A stretch of DNA of 64,000 nt, taken from NCBI RefSeq assembly GCF_000308795.1, contig NZ_BAGK01000224.1, positions 1 to 64,000 on the forward strand, given 5' to 3'. The position numbers and the translations under genes are program-made. The notes under the pieces are model-generated. The model saw nothing but the letters and a program-made list of their open reading frames with translations, was not told the origin of the DNA and made no database searches. This document shows, piece after piece, positions 16,997 to 25,122 of the stretch (its first letter is position 1; each line of letters starts with the position of its first letter). This DNA comes from Nocardia thailandica NBRC 100428. GTDB lineage: Bacteria; Actinomycetota; Actinomycetes; Mycobacteriales; Mycobacteriaceae.

Positions 16997-18278
16997 GATC
17001 GTGAGCAAACGTCGGCGATCCGGGCCGGATCCCATCGATCCACCGCTCGGTATTGGTCAACAGTCGAGCGATGGTCGGGCTGTCGTATCGGGCGATGTCA
17101 TCCTGCTGGGTGGCGGTGATCATCGCGTCCATCAATCCGGTGCGCTGGCGGTCGATTTCCTCGCGCAGCCAGTTCGGCTGGACGTGGATGGCGGGTGCCG
17201 ATCGAATCCAGTCGCCGACTCCGAGCCGCTCGGCTCGATATGTCGAACCAGTGCTCATGGACAGGTCGTTTCCCGAGCCGTTCGAGTACGCGAGATGGGA
17301 GTTCAGGTCGTACAACGGCGCGAGTCGTACCGACGCACCGCTGAGCAACAGTGAATAGTTCCTCGCGTGCGCGTCGGTGCCGCAGACCAGCCAGTTGAAA
17401 ACGAGGGCCTGCGCGAAGCGGCGGTTGTCCTCCTCCGGACGTCCGCTGGTGCGATGGATGAGGTCCGCTATCACCTCGGCGCCCGGGCCACCCTGACTCT
17501 GATACTTCTGCGTCGGCCACATACCCATGGCTTGGCACATGTCCTCCTGGTGGACACGCACCCACCGATCGTGTCGCCGTACTCGGTCGTAGCGGGCGAC
17601 CACGATGGCTCGCTCGTCGTCGAACTCCGTGATCTCACAGGTCGCGGTACGCAGCCCCAGGCCGGCCGCGGTCCGCAGAGTGACCGCTTCGACCAAGTCC
17701 TGGTCGTTCATCGTGGGGATCGAGGGCTTGATGATGTGTGTCGACGGGATGGCGCCGATCGGGTCGGCCCAGCCGTCGGCGGTGCGGTGGAGGGCGATCT
17801 TCGCCTGGGCTCCGGCGAGGGAGAACTTGCCCGTCGCGTCGTCGGTTGTCGACGGAGGGAGGTCGGCTTTCGTCCTGCGCAGCATCTCCGCTATATGCGT
17901 CGAGCCCAATTCGATGAGTTCGCCTCGACGTTCCTGGACGAATTCGAGCCGGTCGGGTCGAACGAACTGTGCGGCACCTGCGACATCCTCGCCGACATGG
18001 CACAGCAGCGAAAAAGAACTGTTGTCGTTCGCGATGCCGAAACGGCGACGCCATTGACGTAACGTCTCCGGTCGATCCGGCAGCAGCCCCTCCATCCACG
18101 GATCGAGCGCGGTCTCGCGGTAGCGGCCGACAGGTCCTGGCATCGATATCGACAGCGGGGTGAAGTGCTCGGGCAGGTGCTCGTCGTAGCGGAGCCGCAT
18201 TCGTCGTCGACCGGTTCGGCGGACGTCGCCGATGACGCGGCCGTTCATGACCACATGCAGCGCATGCTCTTCTGTCAT
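16989..18278 (-). CDS. hipA: HipA-type serine/threonine kinase toxin
   Basis: This 429-residue protein has the complete HipA kinase core. SLAGAQAK lies at 153-160, the phosphorylatable loop region STHIIKP at 179-185, the catalytic NWLVCGTDAHARN at 295-307 (Asp302) and the metal-binding PLYDLNS at 321-327 (Asp324). The Escherichia coli enzyme phosphorylates GltX and causes persistence. The ATG overlaps the hipB stop as ATGA. Base composition is visibly less GC-rich than in the flanking genes, suggesting acquisition. All key residues are present, so the kinase should be active. Confidence 0.92.
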   Translation of the reverse strand: MTEEHALHVVMNGRVIGDVRRTGRRRMRLRYDEHLPEHFTPLSISMPGPVGRYRETALDPWMEGLLPDRPETLRQWRRRFGIANDNSSFSLLCHVGEDVAGAAQFVRPDRLEFVQERRGELIELGSTHIAEMLRRTKADLPPSTTDDATGKFSLAGAQAKIALHRTADGWADPIGAIPSTHIIKPSIPTMNDQDLVEAVTLRTAAGLGLRTATCEITEFDDERAIVVARYDRVRRHDRWVRVHQEDMCQAMGMWPTQKYQSQGGPGAEVIADLIHRTSGRPEEDNRRFAQALVFNWLVCGTDAHARNYSLLLSGASVRLAPLYDLNSHLAYSNGSGNDLSMSTGSTYRAERLGVGDWIRSAPAIHVQPNWLREEIDRQRTGLMDAMITATQQDDIARYDSPTIARLLTNTERWIDGIRPGSPTFAHDLI

Positions 18279-18568
18279 TGCGGTGTGCCGTCGACGATGG
18301 CGTCGAGGTCGATGGGGTCTTCGTCGCCTTCTGGCAGACGGGTCGGCGCCCGCCCGGAGAGTGTCACGGATACGTCGAGGGCGGAGATCACGCGCAGGAC
18401 CATGTCGAGAGGGGCCGAACTCTTCTGCCCGTCCTCGAACGCGTTGAGCCATTGGCGCCCCACCTCGGCCATCGAGGCCAGGGCTTGCTGGGTGATGTCC
18501 TCGGCGATCCTCACCTCGCGTAAGGCCGGTCCGAGGTCGTCGGCCCGGAACACTTCAATTGTCGCCAT
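18275..18568 (-). CDS. hipB: HipB-type antitoxin, XRE family
   Basis: This 97-residue protein has a helix-turn-helix (RIAEDITQQALASMAEVGRQ, then FEDGQKSS) at residues 18-50 and a short acidic tail. It should bind hipA and repress the operon. The start codon lies inside one of two inverted-repeat operators. HipB-first order with a 4-bp overlap is standard for the family. Confidence 0.92.
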   Translation of the reverse strand: MATIEVFRADDLGPALREVRIAEDITQQALASMAEVGRQWLNAFEDGQKSSAPLDMVLRVISALDVSVTLSGRAPTRLPEGDEDPIDLDAIVDGTPQ

Positions 18569-18604
18569 ATGACGACAGTATCAATTGTCGCCTTACGGCG
18601 ACAA
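18559..18604. promoter_or_regulatory. two HipB operators
   Basis: TTGTCGCC-TTAC-GGCGACAA at 18585-18604 is a perfect 8-bp inverted repeat. TGTCGCCATATGACGACA at 18560-18577 is a near-perfect one that contains the hipB start codon. Both begin with the direct repeat TCAATTGTCGCC, 26 bp apart, so bound dimers would lie about two and a half helical turns from each other. Confidence 0.7.
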
Positions 18605-18634
18605 CACGTGTTCGCTTGCCAACTCTCTCCGCAG

Positions 18635-18700
18635 CCCGCTACCGGGAGCCGAGCAAGACCGTCGCCATCAGCCTCGGCAGCGCACCGCGAGCCGCGTCGT
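18635..18700 (+). pseudogene. diverged fragment of a ramB 3' region
   Basis: The first 56 bases match ramB 16758-16813 at 47 positions without gaps, including an identical 14-mer (18647-18660). After a 7-base gap the next ten bases are identical. The match keeps the codon frame: RYREPSKTVAISLG against RYGQPSKTFAIGLG. No start or complete domain remains. Together with the intact ramB 3' end it flanks hipBA, as expected if the toxin-antitoxin segment arrived by recombination within ramB-like sequence. Confidence 0.65.
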
Positions 18701-18706
18701 CCGACC

Positions 18707-18742
18707 GCGGGCGTGGCGGCCGGAGGGGGCCGCCACGCCCGC
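18707..18742 (-). terminator. strong hairpin after fadE5
   Basis: Perfect 15-bp arms (18707-18721 and 18728-18742) enclose a 6-base loop, 11 bp past the fadE5 stop. No T-tract follows, as is frequent for actinobacterial terminators. Confidence 0.65.
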
Positions 18743-18752
18743 GCGCGCACGG

Positions 18753-20579
18753 TCAGAAGGCCGCTTCGTCGAGGTCCATGATGTCGTTGTCGAGGGTGGC
18801 CAGCACGCCGCGGACGGCGGTGAGCTCGGGCAGGACGTTCTTGGCGAAGAAGCTCGCCGTGGCGATCTTGCCCCGGTAGAACGGCTGGTCCTTCTCGCTC
18901 GCCGACGGCAGGGCCGCGGCGGCGATCTCGGCCTGGGTCAGCAGCAGCCAGCCGATGAGCAGGTCGCCGACGGCCATGAGGAAGCGCACCGAGCCGAGGC
19001 CGACCTTGTAGATCTCGCGCGGCTCGGACTGGGCGGCCATGGCGTAGCCGGTGAGGGAGGCCGCCATCGCCTGGATGTCGGCCTGCGCGGTGCGCAGCAG
19101 CGCCCGCTCGGCCTCGAAGCGCCCGCTCGGGGCGTCGAGGAAGGCGGTGATCCGGCCGTCGACGTGGGCCAGCGCCGTCCCCCGGTCGCGCAGGATCTTG
19201 CGGAAGAAGAAGTCCTGCGCCTGGATGGCGGTGGTGCCCTCGTAGAGCGAGTCGATCTTGGCGTCGCGGATGTACTGCTCGATCGGGTAGTCCTGCAGGT
19301 ACCCCGAGCCGCCGAAGGTCTGCAGCGATTCGGTGAGCAGCTGGTAGGCCCGCTCGGAGCCGACGCCCTTGACGATGGGCAGCAGCAGGTCGTCGACGCG
19401 GTGCGCCAGCTCCGGGTCCGCGCCCGACACCAGCTCGGCCACCTCGGGGTTCTGATGCGCGGCGGTGTAGAGGTAGACCGCCCGCAGGCCCTCGGCGTAG
19501 GCCTTCTGCAGGGCCAGCGAGCGGCGCACGTCCGGGTGGTGGGTGATCGTGACGCGCGGCGCGGTCTTGTCGGTCATCTGGGTCATGTCCGCGCCCTGCA
19601 CCCGTTCCTTGGCGTAGGCAAGGGCGTTGAGGTAGCCGGTGGACAGGGTGCCCGACGACTTCACGCCGACGGTCATGCGCGCGTTCTCGATGACCTTGAA
19701 CATCTGGGCGATGCCGTTGTGCACCCCGCCGACCAGCCAGCCCTTGGCCGGCACGTCGGTCCCGCCGAAGGTCAGTTCGCAGGTGGGCGAGGACTTCAGG
19801 CCCATCTTGTGTTCGAGGTTGGTGACGTAGACGCCGTTGCGGTCGCCCAGCTCGAAGGTCTCGGGGTCGAAGAGGAACTTCGGGACGTAGAACAGCGACA
19901 GCCCCTTGGTGCCTGGGCCCGCGCCCTCGGGGCGGGCCAGCACCAAGTGGAAGATGTTCTCGGCCAGATCGCCGAGGTCGCCGCCGGAGATGAAACGCTT
20001 CACCCCTTCGATGTGCCAGGAGCCGTCCTCCTGCTCGACGGCCTTGGTGCGGCCCGCGCCGACGTCGGAGCCCGCGTCGGGCTCGGTCAGCACCATGGTG
20101 CCCTGCCAGCCGCGCTCGAAACCGGCGCGGGCCCAGCGCTTCTGTTCCTCGGTCCCGATGTCGTAGAGCACCGAGCCCATCAGCGGGCCCATGTTGAAGA
20201 AGCTCGCGGCCGGGTTGGCGCAGAAGGTCATCTCGTTGACGGCCCATACCAGCGCGTTGGGCGCGGGGGTGCCGTCCATGTCCTCGGGGAGGCCGAGCTT
20301 GTACCAGCCCGCCTCGTGTACCGCCTCGACCGTCTTGCGCAGCGGATCGGGGACGGTGATGTCGAAGGTGTCGTTGTTGTAGACGACCGGGTGCCGGTCC
20401 GCCTCGGCGAAGGATTCGGCGATGGGCCCCTCGGCGAGCCGTCGCACCTCGGCCAGGATCTCGCGCACCGTCTCGCTGTCCAGGTCGCCGTAGGCGCCGG
20501 AATCCAGCAGCTTGTCCAGACCGAGAACCTCGAACAGGTTGAACTCGATGTCGCGCACATTCGCCTTGTAGTGCCCCAC
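18753..20579 (-). CDS. fadE5: acyl-CoA dehydrogenase, FadE5-like
   Basis: This 608-residue protein is close to mycobacterial FadE5 throughout, from GHYKANVRDIEFNLFEVLG at the N-terminus to LDNDIMDLDEAAF at the end. It contains the FAD-binding MVLTEPDAGSDVG segment and the IDSLYEGTTAIQAQDFF region. It catalyses the first step of beta-oxidation on fatty acyl-CoAs; the extended C-terminal domain places it with the approximately 600-residue subgroup. It is a single gene with its own terminator. Confidence 0.93.
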   Translation of the reverse strand: MGHYKANVRDIEFNLFEVLGLDKLLDSGAYGDLDSETVREILAEVRRLAEGPIAESFAEADRHPVVYNNDTFDITVPDPLRKTVEAVHEAGWYKLGLPEDMDGTPAPNALVWAVNEMTFCANPAASFFNMGPLMGSVLYDIGTEEQKRWARAGFERGWQGTMVLTEPDAGSDVGAGRTKAVEQEDGSWHIEGVKRFISGGDLGDLAENIFHLVLARPEGAGPGTKGLSLFYVPKFLFDPETFELGDRNGVYVTNLEHKMGLKSSPTCELTFGGTDVPAKGWLVGGVHNGIAQMFKVIENARMTVGVKSSGTLSTGYLNALAYAKERVQGADMTQMTDKTAPRVTITHHPDVRRSLALQKAYAEGLRAVYLYTAAHQNPEVAELVSGADPELAHRVDDLLLPIVKGVGSERAYQLLTESLQTFGGSGYLQDYPIEQYIRDAKIDSLYEGTTAIQAQDFFFRKILRDRGTALAHVDGRITAFLDAPSGRFEAERALLRTAQADIQAMAASLTGYAMAAQSEPREIYKVGLGSVRFLMAVGDLLIGWLLLTQAEIAAAALPSASEKDQPFYRGKIATASFFAKNVLPELTAVRGVLATLDNDIMDLDEAAF

Positions 20580-20745
20580 TGGGCTCCTCCTCGACCTGAG
20601 CTCGCCCGGCCCGTCGCCGAGCGATCCGGCTTTTCGACGTCGTACGAATTCAGAGCCTGCCGCACCCGCGCTCGGCTACGCAACCGTAGCCACGCCGGGC
20701 AGGCGGCCCGCCTCACCGCCGGGGTGGAACGCGTTTCAGAAAAGG

Positions 20746-20761
20746 TTCACACGGATGAAAC
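20746..20761 (+). promoter_or_regulatory. GlnR-like half box
   Basis: TTCAC, six bases, GAAAC fits the a-site/b-site arrangement of the actinobacterial nitrogen regulator GlnR (gTnAC-n6-GaAAc). The second half of a full box is not evident. Urea import is a known GlnR target in this group, which makes the site worth noting. Confidence 0.3.
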
Positions 20762-20826
20762 AGGCGAAATGGACACGTCACCGAGAGATATTCCGGCGCA
20801 ACAAGTCCCGCCTATCGTTCCGAATC

Positions 20827-20892
20827 ACGAGTACAGCCGCTGTATACAGCCCGGTGTACACCGAGCGGAGGGGACCTGGCGGCTGTACTCGT
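20827..20892. promoter_or_regulatory. nested palindromes upstream of urtA
   Basis: Perfect 14-bp inverted arms (20827-20840 and 20879-20892) enclose 38 bases. Within these are two perfect 10-bp palindromes, CTGTATACAG at 20840-20849 and GGTGTACACC at 20853-20862. TGTA-TACA cores are typical of GntR/FadR-type operators, and a GntR regulator ends this operon. If transcribed, the arms could also form a long stem. Confidence 0.6.
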
Positions 20893-20942
20893 CGCGGCGC
20901 GTTTGCGCCGGGAGTTACACCTGATGAGGAGAGGGTCCACCC

Positions 20943-22190
20943 ATGTCACAATCCCGCATGGTCAAGGTGCTTGCCGTACCTGCCGCGGTCGCGATGGCCG
21001 GTCTGCTGCTGACCGCCTGCGGCGCCAAGGACGACGGCGGCACATCGACCGCGGCGTCCTGTGTCGACACGACCAAGGACACGATCAAGGTCGGTTCACT
21101 GCACTCGCTCTCCGGAACGATGGCGATTTCCGAAGTGACCGTGGCCAATTCGACCAAGCTCGCGGTCGACCAGATCAACGCGGCGGGCGGTGTGCTCGGC
21201 AAGAAGATCGAACTGGTCCTCGAGGACGGCGCCTCGGACCCGAAGACCTTCGCCGAGAAGGCCGAGAAGCTGATCAGCGCGGACTGCGTGGCCGCGGTCT
21301 TCGGTGGCTGGACCTCGTCGAGCCGCAAGGCCATGAAGCCCAAGTTCGAGACCCTGAACTCGCTGCTCTACTACCCCGTTCAGTACGAGGGCCTGGAGGA
21401 CAGCAAGAACATCTTCTACACCGGCGCCACCACCAACCAGCAGATCGTGCCCGCGCTGGACTACCTCAAGCAGAAGGGCATCAAGTCGCTCTACCTCGTC
21501 GGTAGCGACTACGTCTTCCCCCAGACCGCCAACCGCGAGATCAAGGCCTACGCCGCCGCCAACGGCATCGAGATCAAGGGCGAGGACTACACCCCGCTCG
21601 GCTCCACCGACTTCTCCACCATCGTCAACAAGGTCCGTAACGCCAAGGCGGGCGCGGTCTTCAACACGCTCAACGGCGACTCCAACGTCGCGTTCTTCCG
21701 CGAGTACACCAACGCGGGCCTCAAGGCCGCCGACATGCCGGTCGTCTCGGTGTCCATCGCGGAGGAGGAGGTCGCCGGCATCGGCGCCCAGAACATCGCG
21801 GGCCAGCTGACCGCCTGGAACTACTACCAGACCGTCGACTCCCCGGCGAACAAGAAGTTCGTCGCCGACTACAAGGCCGCCTTCGGCGCCGACAAGCCCA
21901 CCTCCGATCCCATGGAGGCCGCCTACGCCTCGGTCTTCCTGTGGAAGAACACCGTGGAGAAGGCCAAGTCCTTCGCGGTCGCCGACGTCCAGGCCGCCGC
22001 CGACGGCGTCACCTTCGAGGCGCCCGAGGGCCTGGTGACCATCGACGGCGCCAACCACCACATCACCAAGACCGCCCGCATCGGCGAGATCCGGCCCGAC
22101 GGGCTCATCTACACCGTGTGGGACTCCGGCAAGGCCATCACCCCCGACCCGTACCTGAAGACCTACGACTGGGCCAAGGGCCTGAAGTAA
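20943..22190 (+). CDS. urtA: urea ABC transporter substrate-binding lipoprotein
   Basis: This 415-residue lipoprotein has a signal peptide and lipobox LLTAC (Cys26). The mature protein has the UrtA hallmarks IKVGSLHSLSGTMAISE, VFGGWTSSSRKAMKP and LYYPVQYEGLE, which separate urea binders from amino-acid LIV proteins. It delivers extracellular urea to UrtBC and heads a five-gene urt operon with tight overlaps downstream. Confidence 0.95.
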   Translation: MSQSRMVKVLAVPAAVAMAGLLLTACGAKDDGGTSTAASCVDTTKDTIKVGSLHSLSGTMAISEVTVANSTKLAVDQINAAGGVLGKKIELVLEDGASDPKTFAEKAEKLISADCVAAVFGGWTSSSRKAMKPKFETLNSLLYYPVQYEGLEDSKNIFYTGATTNQQIVPALDYLKQKGIKSLYLVGSDYVFPQTANREIKAYAAANGIEIKGEDYTPLGSTDFSTIVNKVRNAKAGAVFNTLNGDSNVAFFREYTNAGLKAADMPVVSVSIAEEEVAGIGAQNIAGQLTAWNYYQTVDSPANKKFVADYKAAFGADKPTSDPMEAAYASVFLWKNTVEKAKSFAVADVQAAADGVTFEAPEGLVTIDGANHHITKTARIGEIRPDGLIYTVWDSGKAITPDPYLKTYDWAKGLK

Positions 22191-22259
22191 CCCCGCAGCT
22201 CCGGTGCCGGCGGTCATGAGGGGACGCCGGCACCGGGCTCGACCACGAAGGGTCCAGGT

Positions 22260-23144
22260 ATGGATGTGCTTGTCGGCCAGCTCTTCACCGGGCTGAGCCT
22301 CGGATCGATTCTTCTGCTCGCCGCGCTCGGCCTGTCGCTGACCTTCGGTCAGATGGGCGTGATCAACATGGCGCACGGCGAGTTCATCATGGCCGGGTGC
22401 TACACGACCTACGTCGTGCAGCAGGTCATCTCGTCGGCCGGTGTCTCGCTGTTCGTCTCGTTGTTCGTCGGGTTCGCCGTGGGCGGCGTCCTCGGCGCGG
22501 CGCTGGAGATGGGGCTCATCCGCTGGATGTACGACCGGCCGCTCGACACGCTGCTGGTCACCTTCGGTGTCGGGCTCGTCCTGCAGCAGGCCGCCCGCGA
22601 CATCTTCGGGGCGCCCGCCAAGAACGTCGTCGCGCCCGAATGGCTCAGCGGCGGCATCACCATCGCCGGCGCGGTCGTACCCAAGACCCGCATCTTCATC
22701 CTCGTGCTGGCGATCGTGGCGGTGACCGCGCTGGCCACCGTGCTCAAGACAACACCGATGGGCAGGCGGATCAGGGCCGTCGTGCAGAACCGCGGGCTGG
22801 CCGAGACAAGCGGCATCTCCAGCCGTTTCACCGATATCAGCACCTTCTTCATCGGTTCGGGCCTGGCCGGGGTCGCCGGTGTCGCGCTGACCCTGATCGG
22901 CTCGACCAGCCCGACCATCGGCCAGAGCTACCTCATCGACGCCTTCCTGGTCGTCGTGATCGGCGGGCTCGGGCAGATCAAGGGCACGGTCATCGCGGCC
23001 TTCGCGCTCGGCCTGCTCAACTCGTTCATCGAATACTCGACGACCGCCTCGATCGCCAAGGTGATCGTGTTCGTGCTGATCGTCATCTTCCTGCAGGTCC
23101 GCCCGCAGGGCCTGTTCACCGTGCGGACAAGGAGCCTGGCATGA
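22260..23144 (+). CDS. urtB: urea ABC transporter permease UrtB
   Basis: This 294-residue LivH-type permease has about eight helices. It starts MDVLVGQLFTGLSLGSILLL and carries the family segment GLSLTFGQMGVINMAHGEF. The conserved GLGQIKGTVIAAFALG near the C-terminus contacts the ATPase. It follows urtA after 69 bp and overlaps urtC by ATGA. Confidence 0.93.
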   Translation: MDVLVGQLFTGLSLGSILLLAALGLSLTFGQMGVINMAHGEFIMAGCYTTYVVQQVISSAGVSLFVSLFVGFAVGGVLGAALEMGLIRWMYDRPLDTLLVTFGVGLVLQQAARDIFGAPAKNVVAPEWLSGGITIAGAVVPKTRIFILVLAIVAVTALATVLKTTPMGRRIRAVVQNRGLAETSGISSRFTDISTFFIGSGLAGVAGVALTLIGSTSPTIGQSYLIDAFLVVVIGGLGQIKGTVIAAFALGLLNSFIEYSTTASIAKVIVFVLIVIFLQVRPQGLFTVRTRSLA

Positions 23145-24316
23145 GCGGTCAGCGGCCGGAGGCGGCAGCGCAGCGTGACCACGTAGGCCGCCTGAAGGCG
23201 CACCCGTCGATTCTTCCGCTGGCCGGTTTCGCGATCGCCGCGGTCATCCTGTTCGGGGTCGCGCCCGCGATGCTCAGCGACTTCCGGCTCAACCTGCTGG
23301 CGAAGTTCCTGTGCTTCGCCATCGTCGCCGCGGGCATCGGGCTGGCCTGGGGCCGGGGCGGCATGCTGACCCTCGGCCAGGGCGTGTTCTTCGGTATCGG
23401 CGCCTACATCATGGCCATGCACATGCAGCTCGCCGACGCGGCGCGGCTGCACAACGATGTCCCGGAGTTCATGGAGATCGCGGGCATCAGCGAACTGCCG
23501 GTGTTCTGGCAGCCGTTCTCCTCGGCGCCGGTGGCGATCCTGGCGATCCTGGTGCTGCCCGCGCTGGTCGCGGCGGTGCTCGGCTACGGCGTGTTCAAGC
23601 GCCGGGTCAAGGGCGCCTACTTCGCCATCCTCAGCCAGGCGCTGGCCGCGGCCATGGCCATCTGGCTCACCGGCCAGCAGAGCCTCGGCGGGTTCACCGG
23701 CCTCTCGGATTTCCGGGCCTTCTTCGGATTCAAGCTGTCGGATCCGGCCAACCGCAGGATGCTGTTCTTCATCGCGGCGGCCGCGCTGCTGCTGGTGGTG
23801 GCCCTGATCCGTCAGCTCATGCACAGCCGCTACGGCGAACTGCTCGTCGCGGTGCGTGACCAGGAGGAGCGGGTGCGTTTCCTCGGCTACGACCCGGCCA
23901 ACATCAAGATCGTCGCCTATGTCGTCGCCGCCTTCCTCGCCGGGATCGCGGGCGCGTTGTTCACCCCGATCGTCGGCATCATCTCCCCCGCCGACATCGG
24001 CATCGTGCCCTCGATCGCCTTCCTGATCGGCGTCGCCATCGGCGGCCGGACCACCCTGCTCGGACCGGTGCTCGGCGCCATCGGCGTCGCCTGGGCGCAG
24101 ACCACGCTGTCGGAGGAGTTCCCCTCGGGCTGGACCTATCTGCAGGGCGTGCTGTTCATCGTGGTCGTCGGCTTCGTCCCGGCGGGCCTGGCCGGCCTGT
24201 GGCCCACGCTGAAGGCCCTGTGGCAGAGCCGGTTCGGGCCGAGCGAGGCCGAACCGGAGATCCGAACAGAACCGGCGCCCGCGGCGCCGGACGACGAGAA
24301 GGTGGCGGCACGATGA
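23141..24316 (+). CDS. urtC: urea ABC transporter permease UrtC
   Basis: This 391-residue LivM-type permease carries the motif LAWGRGGMLTLGQGVFFGIG in the N-terminal third. The segment MHSRYGELLVAVRDQEERVRFLGYDP lies before the last helices. The N-terminal 30 residues are cytoplasmic and charged. The start at 23141 overlaps the urtB stop; longer upstream frames are shadows. Confidence 0.93.
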   Translation: MSGQRPEAAAQRDHVGRLKAHPSILPLAGFAIAAVILFGVAPAMLSDFRLNLLAKFLCFAIVAAGIGLAWGRGGMLTLGQGVFFGIGAYIMAMHMQLADAARLHNDVPEFMEIAGISELPVFWQPFSSAPVAILAILVLPALVAAVLGYGVFKRRVKGAYFAILSQALAAAMAIWLTGQQSLGGFTGLSDFRAFFGFKLSDPANRRMLFFIAAAALLLVVALIRQLMHSRYGELLVAVRDQEERVRFLGYDPANIKIVAYVVAAFLAGIAGALFTPIVGIISPADIGIVPSIAFLIGVAIGGRTTLLGPVLGAIGVAWAQTTLSEEFPSGWTYLQGVLFIVVVGFVPAGLAGLWPTLKALWQSRFGPSEAEPEIRTEPAPAAPDDEKVAAR

Positions 24317-25122
24317 GCGAACCCGCACACGAGCCGAGGGCGGGCGGCAACGCGGGCATGGACAGCGAGTATCTCGAGATCCGTGGCCTGTCGGTCAGTT
24401 TCGACGGATTCAAGGCGGTGACCGAGGTCGACCTGACCGTGCTCCAGGGCGACCTGCGGTTTCTCATCGGCCCCAACGGCGCGGGCAAGACCACGCTCAT
24501 CGACGCGATCACCGGGCTGGTCCCGGCGACCGGGTCGGCGCAGAAGTCGGGCACCGAACTGCTGGGCAAGAAGGTCCACCGGATCGCCCGGCTCGGGGTC
24601 GGCCGGACCTTCCAGACCGCGAGCGTGTTCGAGCAGCTGACCGTCCTGCAGAACCTCGACATCGCCGCGGGCGCGGGCCGCTCGCCGTTGACGCTGCTGC
24701 GGAAGCGGAAGTCGGTGCTGCCCAGCATCGACGAGGCGCTGGAGACCACCGGGCTCACCGCCCTGCGCGACACCCCCGCGGGCGTGCTCGCGCACGGGCA
24801 GAAGCAGTGGCTCGAGATCGGCATGCTGCTGGTCCAGAACGCCTCGGTGCTGCTGCTCGACGAACCCGTCGCCGGCATGAGCGCCGAGGAGCGCGAGGAG
24901 ACGGGGAACCTGTTGCGCCGCATCGGCGGCGACCGGGTCGTCGTGGTCGTCGAGCACGACATGGATTTCATGCGCCAGTTCGCCACCTCGGTCACCGTGC
25001 TCGCCGGCGGGCAGGTGCTCAGCGAGGGCAGCGTCGAACAGGTTCAGGCCGATCCCAAGGTGCAGGAGGTCTACCTCGGCACCGCCAACCTGGACGTCTC
25101 GGAGGAGCCCGCCGATGCTTGA
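24313..25122 (+). CDS. urtD: urea ABC transporter ATP-binding protein UrtD
   Basis: This 269-residue ATPase has Walker A GPNGAGKTT, Walker B VLLLDEPVAGM and the UrtD-specific signature HGQKQWLEIGM in place of the usual LSGGQ. A short, divergent N-terminal tail of about 20 residues precedes the domain. It overlaps urtC by 4 bp and urtE by 8 bp. Confidence 0.93.
   Translation: MSEPAHEPRAGGNAGMDSEYLEIRGLSVSFDGFKAVTEVDLTVLQGDLRFLIGPNGAGKTTLIDAITGLVPATGSAQKSGTELLGKKVHRIARLGVGRTFQTASVFEQLTVLQNLDIAAGAGRSPLTLLRKRKSVLPSIDEALETTGLTALRDTPAGVLAHGQKQWLEIGMLLVQNASVLLLDEPVAGMSAEEREETGNLLRRIGGDRVVVVVEHDMDFMRQFATSVTVLAGGQVLSEGSVEQVQADPKVQEVYLGTANLDVSEEPADA

Larger units (their letters stand above)
20580..20942. 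other. 363-bp divergent promoter region between fadE5 and urtA
   Basis: No gene is seen here. It must hold the fadE5 promoter on one side and the urt promoter on the other. Recognisable elements are a GlnR-like half site at 20746-20761 and a nest of inverted repeats at 20827-20892, listed separately. The urtA ribosome-binding site is the GAGGAGAGGG stretch just before 20943. Confidence 0.6.

Noticed and set aside
18559..18879. A 106-codon plus frame carrying the RamB-like peptide
   Set aside because: Only about 22 codons resemble RamB; the frame runs through the hipB operators and the fadE5 terminator, so it is a remnant and not a gene.
18585..20924. A 779-codon plus frame opposite fadE5
   Set aside because: It mirrors fadE5 codons and lacks any domain; fadE5 is convincing along its whole length.
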